Assembly: GCA_040878035.1 (NCBI GenBank)
Contig: JBBDMX010000069.1
Coordinates: forward strand, 1 to 64,000
Direction of reading: 5' to 3'
DNA: 64,000 nt
Source of the DNA: JBBDMX01 sp040878035
GTDB lineage: Bacteria > Planctomycetota > Phycisphaerae > Phycisphaerales > Phycisphaeraceae
Shown: piece after piece, positions 58,271 through 64,000 of the stretch
Layout of the letters: every line of letters begins with the position of its first letter
How positions within the stretch are numbered: the stretch's first letter is position 1
The notes under the pieces: model-generated
What the model saw: only the letters and a program-made list of their open reading frames with translations
Database searches by the model: none
What the model was told of the DNA's origin: nothing
Made by a program: the position numbers and the translations under genes

Positions 58271-59680
58271 CTACACCATGCCACTGGCGCCGCGGATACG
58301 GGGCCCCCTGCCGCTGCCGCCGGTGCTCAGGAAACCCTGGTAGTTGCGCATCAAAAGGTTCGCTTCGATCCGCTGCACGAAATCGAGCATGACACTGACC
58401 ACGATCAACAGGCCGGTGCCGCCCAGGAAGCTCGACACGTTGTAGGGGATGCCGAACATACCCGAGACGATGGTGGGCACCACCGCGATCACCGCCAGGA
58501 AGCCGGCGCCGACGTAGGTGATGCGTTCCATGACGGTTTCCAGGTATTCGGCGGTGCGCGGGCCGGGGCGCAGGCCGGGGATGAAGCTGCCGTGGTCGCG
58601 CAACTGCGTCGCCATTTCCTTGGGCTGGAACTGCACGGTCGTCCAGAAGTAGGCGAAGAAGTAGATCAGGCCGATGTACATCAGCAGGTAGAGGAACGCG
58701 GTGGCGTCCATGTTACGGCTGAGGAAGTCGAAGAACTGCTGGAGCCACGTCCACCAGCCGCCGGCGCGGGCGCTGCGGTCGAGCATGCCGATGATGATCG
58801 AGGGGAACATCATGAGCGAGCTGGCGAAGATGATGGGCATGACGCCGCCGTGGTTGACGCGCAGGGGCAGGTAGGTTTTCTGCCCGCCGTAGACCCGCCG
58901 GCCGCGGGTGTGCTTGGCCTGCTGAATCGGGATGCGCCGCTGGCCCTGCGTGATGATGATGGCGCCCGCCACCACCACGATAAAGGAGAGAATCAGGAAC
59001 ACGACGGTCATGGGGCTGTAGGTCGCGGTGCCCGCGCCGCGCATGTCGAAGTTGGCGATGACTTGAATGACGGCATCGGGCATGCGGGCGATGATGCCGG
59101 CGGTGATGATCAGCGAGGCGCCGTTGCCGATGCCGTACTTGTCGATCTGCTCGCCCAGCCACATGAGGAACACGGCGCCGGCGGTCAGGCCGCTGATCCC
59201 CGCGACCCAGAACATGGCCACGCCCGGCCACTGCTGATACTCCGGGTATACCAGTTGCTGGCCCTGCATGACGCTGAGCCAGAATCCGCCCTGGATCAGC
59301 GCCAGGACCACGGTCAGGTAGCGGGTCCACTCGATGATCTTCTGCTGGCCGGCGGGGCCTTCCTTCTTGAGCGCCTGGAGGCCCGGGAGCACGGTGGCCA
59401 GCAACTGGAGGATGATCGAGGCGGAGATGTAAGGCATGATGCCCAGGCCAAAGACGGTGGACTGGGATAGCGAGCCGCCGGTGAACATGCTCACAAAGGA
59501 GAGGATGTTGCCCATGGCGCCGCCGGCGGCGCGTTCGGCGAAGCTGCGCAGGCTCTCCTGATCCACACCCATCAACGGCACGAAATAGCCGATGCGATAA
59601 ATGGCGATCATGCCCAAGGTGAACAGGAGCTTGTTGCGCAGCTCCGTAATCCGCCACATGTTGATGAAAGCCTGGAGCAT
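58271..59680 (-). CDS. secY: Protein translocase subunit SecY
   Basis: The main channel of the Sec system, 469 residues with ten membrane helices. Features are LFTLGMIAIYRIGYFVPLMG, FGLGIMPYISASIILQLLAT, GQQKIIEWTRYLTVVLALIQ, and HGSFIPGLRPGPRTAEYLET (cytoplasmic loop). A short Gly/Arg-rich C terminus follows. It starts four bases after the rplO stop. The larger frame upstream to 60031 is antisense or out of frame to rplO and is rejected. Confidence 0.97.
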   Translation of the reverse strand: MLQAFINMWRITELRNKLLFTLGMIAIYRIGYFVPLMGVDQESLRSFAERAAGGAMGNILSFVSMFTGGSLSQSTVFGLGIMPYISASIILQLLATVLPGLQALKKEGPAGQQKIIEWTRYLTVVLALIQGGFWLSVMQGQQLVYPEYQQWPGVAMFWVAGISGLTAGAVFLMWLGEQIDKYGIGNGASLIITAGIIARMPDAVIQVIANFDMRGAGTATYSPMTVVFLILSFIVVVAGAIIITQGQRRIPIQQAKHTRGRRVYGGQKTYLPLRVNHGGVMPIIFASSLMMFPSIIIGMLDRSARAGGWWTWLQQFFDFLSRNMDATAFLYLLMYIGLIYFFAYFWTTVQFQPKEMATQLRDHGSFIPGLRPGPRTAEYLETVMERITYVGAGFLAVIAVVPTIVSGMFGIPYNVSSFLGGTGLLIVVSVMLDFVQRIEANLLMRNYQGFLSTGGSGRGPRIRGASGMV

Positions 59681-59684
59681 GATT

Positions 59685-60140
59685 TTACTTGGTGCGGGTC
59701 GCCGTGCCGCCGGCCTTGGTGATCTTTTCCTCGGCGGCCTTGGAGAAGGCGTCAGCCGTGACAATGAACTTCTTGGACAGGTCGCCGGCGCCCAGGATCT
59801 TGACGGGCAGGCTGGTGTCGCGCAGCAGGCCGACCTTGATGAGCATCTGCGGATTGATTTCCGCGCCGTCGTCAAAGCGGGCCGACAGGGCCGCCAGATT
59901 GACCACAGCATACTCGGTGCGGAAGTTGAAGTTGGAGAAGCCGCGCTTGGGGATGCGGCGGAAGAAGGAGATCTGGCCGCCTTCGCGACCGGGCCGGATC
60001 GAGCCGCTCCAGCCCGAGCGCGACCCGGCACCCTTGGTGCCGCGGCCGGCGGTCTTGCCCTGGCCGCTGCTGATGCCGCGACCCACGCGCTTCTTCTGCC
60101 GGTACTTGCCGGCCTTTTCCGTAATCTGGTGAATCATCAT
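59685..60140 (-). CDS. rplO: 50S ribosomal protein L15
   Basis: Large-subunit protein, 151 residues. KKRVGRGISSGQGKTAGRGT, GGQISFFRRIPKRGFSNFNF and the C-terminal KILGAGDLSKKFIVTADAFS are standard. It follows rpsE directly; rpmD (L30), usually between them, is absent. Two adjacent ATG codons (60140, 60137) are possible starts. Confidence 0.96.
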   Translation of the reverse strand: MMIHQITEKAGKYRQKKRVGRGISSGQGKTAGRGTKGAGSRSGWSGSIRPGREGGQISFFRRIPKRGFSNFNFRTEYAVVNLAALSARFDDGAEINPQMLIKVGLLRDTSLPVKILGAGDLSKKFIVTADAFSKAAEEKITKAGGTATRTK

Positions 60141-60208
60141 GGCTGTGTGTGCTCCCACTGCGTCGGCCCGAAGGCCAAAGGCAGATCAGCGATTGCGTGT
60201 TACGATCC

Positions 60209-60991
60209 TTACGTGGCCGCCGGTTGCTTGCCCGCCTCGCCGCCGGCCTGGGGCGCCTCGGCGACGGGCGCCTGCTGCTCTCCACCCCCGCCACCACCAC
60301 CTCCGCCGCCGCCACCACCGCGCCGGCCGCCGCCACCACCACCACCGCCGCCGCGCCGGCCCCCGCCGCCGCCGCGACCGCCCTTCTTGTCACCGACCTT
60401 ATTCATTGGGCCCTTGACGCGGCTCTCGCTCTCGGCTCGCTTGGGAGCGTACTTGGCGCCCAGCGCCAGCTTCTCTTCCACCGTCGAGCTTTCGATATCC
60501 ACACCGCGCATCTGCGCGATCTGCGCCTTGGTGCGCAGTCGGCCCAGACCTTCGAGGGTCGCCTTGACCAGGTTGATCTGATTGGTCGAGCCAAAGGCCT
60601 TGGTCAGGCAGTCGTGCAGGCCCGCCATTTCCAGCACCGCGCGCACCGTGCCGCCGGCGACGATGCCCGTGCCCGGCGCCGCGGGGATCAGACGCACCGA
60701 CGAAGCGCCGAATCGACCTTCGACCGGATGCGGAATCGTCCCTTGGAGAAGGGTGACCGAAACCAACTGTTTGCGGGCGTCCTTCTGGGCCTTTTCGATG
60801 GCCGCGGGCACGCCCGGCGCCTTGCCGTAGCCGATGCCTACCCGGCCGCGACGATCGCCCACGACCACCAGCGCCGAGAAGCTGAACCGCCGACCACCCT
60901 TGACCACGGTGGCGGTGCGGAAAATGCCGACGGTGGTGGACTCTAAGTCCTGTCCGCCCTCAATCGATGCTGCCAGTGCTTCTGCTGCCAT
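60209..60991 (-). CDS. rpsE: 30S ribosomal protein S5 with Gly/Arg-rich C-terminal tail
   Basis: Small-subunit protein, 260 residues against about 165 in E. coli. The core is standard: ATVVKGGRRFSFSALVVVGD, IGYGKAPGVPAAIEKAQKDA, SVRLIPAAPGTGIVAGGTVR, MRGVDIE. From residue about 203 to 237 a Gly-rich tail with RR and RG groups follows, then an Ala/Pro/Gln end. The tail is unusual for S5 and could bind RNA, as RGG regions do; that is an inference. The DNA of this tail is a GCC/CCG tandem. Confidence 0.93.
   Translation of the reverse strand: MAAEALAASIEGGQDLESTTVGIFRTATVVKGGRRFSFSALVVVGDRRGRVGIGYGKAPGVPAAIEKAQKDARKQLVSVTLLQGTIPHPVEGRFGASSVRLIPAAPGTGIVAGGTVRAVLEMAGLHDCLTKAFGSTNQINLVKATLEGLGRLRTKAQIAQMRGVDIESSTVEEKLALGAKYAPKRAESESRVKGPMNKVGDKKGGRGGGGGRRGGGGGGGGGRRGGGGGGGGGGGGGEQQAPVAEAPQAGGEAGKQPAAT
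60284..60385. repeat. CCACCACC/CCGCCGCC simple repeat in rpsE
   Basis: CCGCCACCACCACCTCCGCC and similar units, read on the minus strand as GGC/GGT codons, encode the Gly tail of S5. Confidence 0.75.
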
Positions 60992-61036
60992 GATCTTTCC
61001 TGTCGTAGAACCTCGTGGGGAGCGTTCGCCTTGGAG

Positions 61037-61393
61037 TTAGAACTTGAGTCCGCCCTCGCGTGCCGCATCGGCCAGGGCCTTGAGCCGGCCGTGATAGCGA
61101 AAGCCGTTACGGTCGAAGGCGACCTGGTCGATGCCCGCGGCCTTGGCGCGTTGCGCCAGGGCCTTGCCGACTTCCTTGGCGGCGTGGACGTTGCCGCCGG
61201 TGGGCAATTCGATGGCGTCGGACCCGGCGCTGACAAGGGTCTTGCCCGCCACGTCGTCCACCACCTGGGCGTAAATGTGGTTGAGGCTGCGGTAAACCGT
61301 CAGCCGGGGGCGCTTCGTGGTGCCGAAGATGCGTTTGCGCAACCCCGCCTTGCGGCGACCGCGGCGAATCTGTTTGAGTACGTTGGCTTTCAT
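61037..61393 (-). CDS. rplR: 50S ribosomal protein L18
   Basis: 5S-rRNA-binding protein, 118 residues. FGTTKRPRLTVYRSLNHIYA, VDDVAGKTLVSAGSDA, VGKALAQRAKAAGIDQVAFD then RNGFRYHGRLKALADAARE are standard. It is between rplF and rpsE. Confidence 0.96.
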   Translation of the reverse strand: MKANVLKQIRRGRRKAGLRKRIFGTTKRPRLTVYRSLNHIYAQVVDDVAGKTLVSAGSDAIELPTGGNVHAAKEVGKALAQRAKAAGIDQVAFDRNGFRYHGRLKALADAAREGGLKF

Positions 61394-61459
61394 GATGCGT
61401 TCTCATATACCCGAGCTTCGCCCCAAGCGGCTCAGCGTCGGCGTGATTCAAGTCACTGA

Positions 61460-62014
61460 TCAGGCGGCGCCGCCGCCAGCGAATGCCTTGCCCTGCTTGC
61501 GGATGATCACTTCGTCACTGTACTTGATGCCCTTGCCGTTGTAAGGCTCGGGCTCGCGCTGCGAGCGAATGACCGCGGCGAGCTGGCCCACGGCCTGGCG
61601 ATCGGCGCCGCTGACCTTGATCTTGTTCTGCTGGACCTCGACCTTCACCCCGGCGGGCACGGGCACCACCCGCGGATTGGCGTAACCCACGTTGAGCACC
61701 ACCTTGTTGCCCTGAAGCTGCACCGACCAGCCCACGCCGACGATCTCCAGCTCCTTGGTGAAGCCTTTGGTGACGCCTTGGACCATGTTGGCCAGCACGG
61801 CCCGGGTCGTGCCGTGCAGCGCCCGGCTCTGCGCGTCGGCGCTCTTGCGCTCGACCACGACCGCCTTGGCGGCGTCGTCCACGGTGACGGTGACCCTGGG
61901 GCTGTGCGTGAAGGTCAGCTTATTCTTGCCGCTCTCGACCGTCACGGCCCGGCCGCTGATGGCGACCTTGACGTTGGCGGGGATGGCGACGGGTTGTTTA
62001 CCGATTCGGGACAT
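61460..62014 (-). CDS. rplF: 50S ribosomal protein L6
   Basis: Large-subunit protein, 184 residues. MSRIGKQPVAIPANVKVAIS, VVERKSADAQSRALHGTTRA, MVQGVTKGFTKELEIVGVGW and EPEPYNGKGIKYSDEVIIRK are the family landmarks. The start at 62014 is by homology; the frame upstream to 62125 is repeat DNA. A twin-arm repeat separates it from rpsH. Confidence 0.97.
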   Translation of the reverse strand: MSRIGKQPVAIPANVKVAISGRAVTVESGKNKLTFTHSPRVTVTVDDAAKAVVVERKSADAQSRALHGTTRAVLANMVQGVTKGFTKELEIVGVGWSVQLQGNKVVLNVGYANPRVVPVPAGVKVEVQQNKIKVSGADRQAVGQLAAVIRSQREPEPYNGKGIKYSDEVIIRKQGKAFAGGGAA

Positions 62015-62031
62015 CGTGCAATCCTCAGAGT

Positions 62032-62197
62032 TAGCCACAGATAAACACAGATGGACACAGATAAGAAAAAGCAGGGAAACAGAAAACGCAGGAAAGGGAT
62101 CGCCTGTCGGACGCGCTGGTCCCATTTCCTGACTTTTCGGCTCTTCTGATTTTTCTACTTTTCTTCATCTGTGTTTATCTGTGTTCATCTGTGGCAA
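62032..62197. repeat. Twin-arm repeat inside the spc ribosomal operon
   Basis: The left arm TTAGCCACAGATAAACACAG then ATGGACACAGAT is matched on the right by ATCTGTGTTTATCTGTGTTC then ATCTGTGGCAA. About 105 bases between have no gene. It is the same family as 12738-13196 and 35948-36099 and exactly fills the rpsH-rplF gap, so it is transcribed in the ribosomal mRNA. Confidence 0.8.
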
Positions 62198-62203
62198 CTG
62201 TTT

Positions 62204-62602
62204 TTACTCGACGGTGCAAAGCAGTTCGCCGCCGATTTTCTGGGCGCGGGCCTGGCGGTCCGACAGTACGCCGCGCGACGTGCTGACGATGGCGATGCCC
62301 ATGCCCGCCAGGGGCCGGGGCATCTGGTCGACGCGCACGTAGACGCGCCGGCCGGGCTTGCTCTCGCGCTGCATCAGGTGGAACAGCGGCTCGCCGTGCG
62401 GGCCGTAGCGCAGCTCCACGCGCAGGATGCCCTGTCGGCCGTCCTCAATGACCCCAAAGTCATTGATGTAGCCTTCTTCCTTGAGTACCTTGGCGATGCC
62501 CTGGCAAATCTTGCTGTTGCGGCAATCGACCCGTTCGGCTTTGATGCGAACGGCGTTGCGGATTCGCGTGAGCATATCGCTGATTGTGTCGCTCAGTGAC
62601 AT
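62204..62602 (-). CDS. rpsH: 30S ribosomal protein S8
   Basis: Small-subunit protein, 132 residues. MSLSDTISDMLTRIRNAVRI, ICQGIAKVLKEEGYINDFGV, RRVYVRVDQMPRPLAGMGIA and IVSTSRGVLSDRQARAQKIG then GELLCTVE are standard and complete. It lies between rpsN and rplF. Confidence 0.97.
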   Translation of the reverse strand: MSLSDTISDMLTRIRNAVRIKAERVDCRNSKICQGIAKVLKEEGYINDFGVIEDGRQGILRVELRYGPHGEPLFHLMQRESKPGRRVYVRVDQMPRPLAGMGIAIVSTSRGVLSDRQARAQKIGGELLCTVE

Positions 62603-62694
62603 TCGTAGCTCCGTATCAGCCTGCGGCTGATTCTCTTTCCATCCGAAACCCGGACCGTCGCGCTCCGGCGGGAGCCGGCGGTCCGGCGTGTTGT

Positions 62695-62964
62695 TTACCA
62701 GGACGCCTTACGCATCCCCGGGACCTTGCCCTCCAACGCCAGCTTGCGCAGCATCAGGCGGGAGAGGCGGAACTTGCGGTAGACCGAGCGGCTGCGCCCG
62801 GTCATCGCACAAATGTTGCGCAGACGCGTCGGGCTCGAATCGCGGGGCAGCTTCTGGAGCCCCGCCCAATCGCCCGCCGCTTTCAGCGCCGTACGACGCT
62901 CGCGGTACTTGGCGATCGTCGCGGCGATCCGCTTCATCTTTTCCTTGGTCGATTTCGTCGCCAT
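62695..62964 (-). CDS. rpsN: 30S ribosomal protein S14 (zinc-independent form)
   Basis: Small-subunit protein, 89 residues, of the C-minus form without a CxxC zinc site. RRTALKAAGDWAGLQKLPRD, NICAMTGRSRSVYRKFRLSR and MLRKLALEGKVPGMRKASW are family motifs. It lies between rplE and rpsH. L36 in the same operon keeps its zinc site, so the set is mixed. Confidence 0.95.
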   Translation of the reverse strand: MATKSTKEKMKRIAATIAKYRERRTALKAAGDWAGLQKLPRDSSPTRLRNICAMTGRSRSVYRKFRLSRLMLRKLALEGKVPGMRKASW

Positions 62965-62983
62965 GGTGATTCCTGATCCTTGT

Positions 62984-63022
62984 GACCCCCTCTCCCTTAC
63001 CAGGGCGAGGGCTGGGTGAGAG
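62984..63022. repeat. 'CCCCTCTCCCTTAC...GGGCGAGGG' hairpin between rpsN and rplE
   Basis: GACCCCCTCTCCCTTACC and GGGCGAGGGCTGGGTGAGAG form an imperfect stem that resembles the insertion inside the NeuB-type gene. Confidence 0.55.
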
Positions 63023-63026
63023 TCTC

Positions 63027-63788
63027 TTATCCGGCCTTGCGCTGCGTCGGGGCGTCCTGGGGCTGGGCGAAGGGCAAGCCCAACTCGCGCAGCACGGCGC
63101 GGGACTTGGCCTGGTTGCTGTTGCGGAAGACGAAAGTCACGTTCATGCCGTGCTGGAACTCGACATCCGCCATGTTCACTTCGGGGAAGATGCCCTGCTC
63201 GGTGATGCCGAAGGAGTAGTTGCCGCCCTGGTCAAAGCTCTTGGCCGACAGGCCGCGGAAGTCCTTGATGCGGGGGATCGCCAGGCTGATGAGGCGATCG
63301 ACAAACTCCCACATGCGTGCCCCGCGCAGGGTGACCATGGCGCCGATCTCAAAGCCTTCGCGCAGCTTGAAGTTGGCGACCGACTTTTTGGCCTTGCACA
63401 TCACCGCCTTCTGGCCCGCGATCACCGCCAGGTCCTTGAGCACCTGCTCCTTGGCTTTGGCGTTGAGCTTGAGGCCTTCGAGCTGCTTGCCCAGGCCGAC
63501 GGTCAGGAGGACCTTTTCCAACCGCGGCAGCGCCATACGGTTGGTGATACCAAACTCCTGGCCGATCTTGGGCGCCACTTCCTTCTGGAAGCGGAGGCGC
63601 ATGCGCGCCGGCGGTGCGGGCTCCACAGGGCCCGCGGGCTTCTCAGCCTTGGGCTGGCCCTTGCTCTTGGCGTCGGCCTTGCCCTTGGACGGGTCCCGGG
63701 GCTTGCCGCCCTTGCCCTCGCCCTGCGGCTGCTTGGGCTTCTTCTCGCCTTGCTCGGAGTGCTTCTGTTTCTTTTTCTCGTCGCTCAT
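63027..63788 (-). CDS. rplE: 50S ribosomal protein L5 with Lys-rich N-terminal extension
   Basis: 5S-rRNA-binding protein, 253 residues against about 180. The core from about residue 62 is standard: RLRFQKEVAPKIGQEFGITN, LPRLEKVLLTVGLGKQ, RGARMWEFVDRLISLAIPRI, KDFRGLSAKSFDQGGNYSFG, EQGIFPEVNMADV. Residues 1-60 are a Lys/Gly/Pro-rich extension (SDEKKKQKHSEQGEKKPKQP) like the low-complexity tails of S5 and L17. An internal ATG at residue 63 could be a second start. It is followed by rpsN. Confidence 0.93.
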   Translation of the reverse strand: MSDEKKKQKHSEQGEKKPKQPQGEGKGGKPRDPSKGKADAKSKGQPKAEKPAGPVEPAPPARMRLRFQKEVAPKIGQEFGITNRMALPRLEKVLLTVGLGKQLEGLKLNAKAKEQVLKDLAVIAGQKAVMCKAKKSVANFKLREGFEIGAMVTLRGARMWEFVDRLISLAIPRIKDFRGLSAKSFDQGGNYSFGITEQGIFPEVNMADVEFQHGMNVTFVFRNSNQAKSRAVLRELGLPFAQPQDAPTQRKAG

Positions 63789-63798
63789 GGCTTTGCTT

Positions 63799-63839
63799 TC
63801 ACGGAAATCCGGGGCTTGGAGGACTCGGCCCCGGCTTGG
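63799..63839. repeat. Palindromic repeat, CCGGACCTGAG family (copy 6, short)
   Basis: TCACGGAAATCCGGGGCTTG and GAGGACTCGGCCCCGGCTTG are related to the longer copies. It fills the rplX-rplE spacer. Confidence 0.55.
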
Positions 63840-63857
63840 AAACGCTTGATAGCGGGG

Positions 63858-64000
63858 TTACTTACGGCCCTTCTTCAGTTCGCTGCCGATCATCTGGCCG
63901 CCCTTGACCGCCAGGCGCACCTTGGCGCCGTCGGGGCGGCGCTCGAAGCGCACGCGGGTGGGCTTGCCGTTGACACTGGGCAGCACGTTGGAAATCGCCA
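63858..64000 (-). CDS. rplX: 50S ribosomal protein L24, C-terminal part
   Basis: The window edge cuts this gene. The visible end reads AISNVLPSVNGKPTRVRFER then RPDGAKVRLAVKGGQMIGSE then LKKGRK, which is the C-terminal part of L24. It is next to rplE, the standard place in the spc operon. Confidence 0.85.
   Translation of the reverse strand, partial: AISNVLPSVNGKPTRVRFERRPDGAKVRLAVKGGQMIGSELKKGRK

Noticed and set aside
59681..60031. N-terminal extension of secY
   Set aside because: The frame is the out-of-frame shadow of rplO; SecY begins at MLQAFINMW, four bases after the rplO stop.

Overview
The window is a GC-rich bacterial chromosome segment most like a planctomycete, probably class Phycisphaerae. 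That placement is an inference from several things together: a complete flagellar type III export and basal-body set, paired zinc-ribbon plus membrane proteins of a planctomycetal kind, a sulfatase-fold gene, GxxExxY and four-helix-bundle genes inside tandem-repeat arrays, and a spc/alpha ribosomal operon without rpmD, adk and rpsD. No rRNA and no complete tRNA were seen. A 3' tRNA fragment lies near the left edge.

Layout. 1-850: mostly non-coding, with the tRNA-Val fragment and a hairpin repeat. 848-6261: an LTxxQ periplasmic protein, an SO_0444-type metal permease, a class III PPK2 kinase, an alpha/beta hydrolase and a sulfatase-fold protein that lacks catalytic residues. 6569-33081: one long minus-strand flagellar block. 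In transcription order it reads FlgN-like chaperone, histidine kinase, sigma-54 response regulator, sigma-54 promoter, flgB-flgC-fliE-fliF-fliG-fliH-fliI-fliJ-motE-like-fliK-flgD-unknown-flgE-flbD-fliL-fliN-fliO-fliP-fliQ-fliR-flhB-flhA-flhF-flhG. fliM, motA and motB are not in the block. A perfectly spaced -24/-12 element upstream of flgB links the kinase/regulator pair to the operon.

33322-53987: mixed housekeeping genes. These are a TPR membrane protein, a MerR regulator, prfB with a +1 programmed frameshift, an aspartate/tyrosine-type aminotransferase, a Ser/Thr kinase, an amidase-like protein, a small lipoprotein, proS, two zinc-ribbon membrane proteins, a NeuB-type synthase, rho, coaE, a cold-shock protein, an orphan histidine kinase, a GNAT acetyltransferase, a Dabb protein and YajQ. 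54027-64000: the spc/alpha ribosomal operon on the minus strand, from rplX (cut by the window edge) to rplQ, closed by an intrinsic terminator.

The strongest unexplained signal is a dense set of palindromic and twin-arm repeats that fill gaps between genes, even inside the flagellar and ribosomal operons. Two of them carry small genes between inverted tandem arrays (GxxExxY at 12784-13167; four-helix bundle at 37800-38153), while others have the same twin arms and no gene. Two further repeats lie in frame inside protein-coding genes (the permease and neuB), and several appear to supply stop codons to neighbouring genes. This looks like an active repeat-expansion or cassette system reshaping both spacers and proteins.
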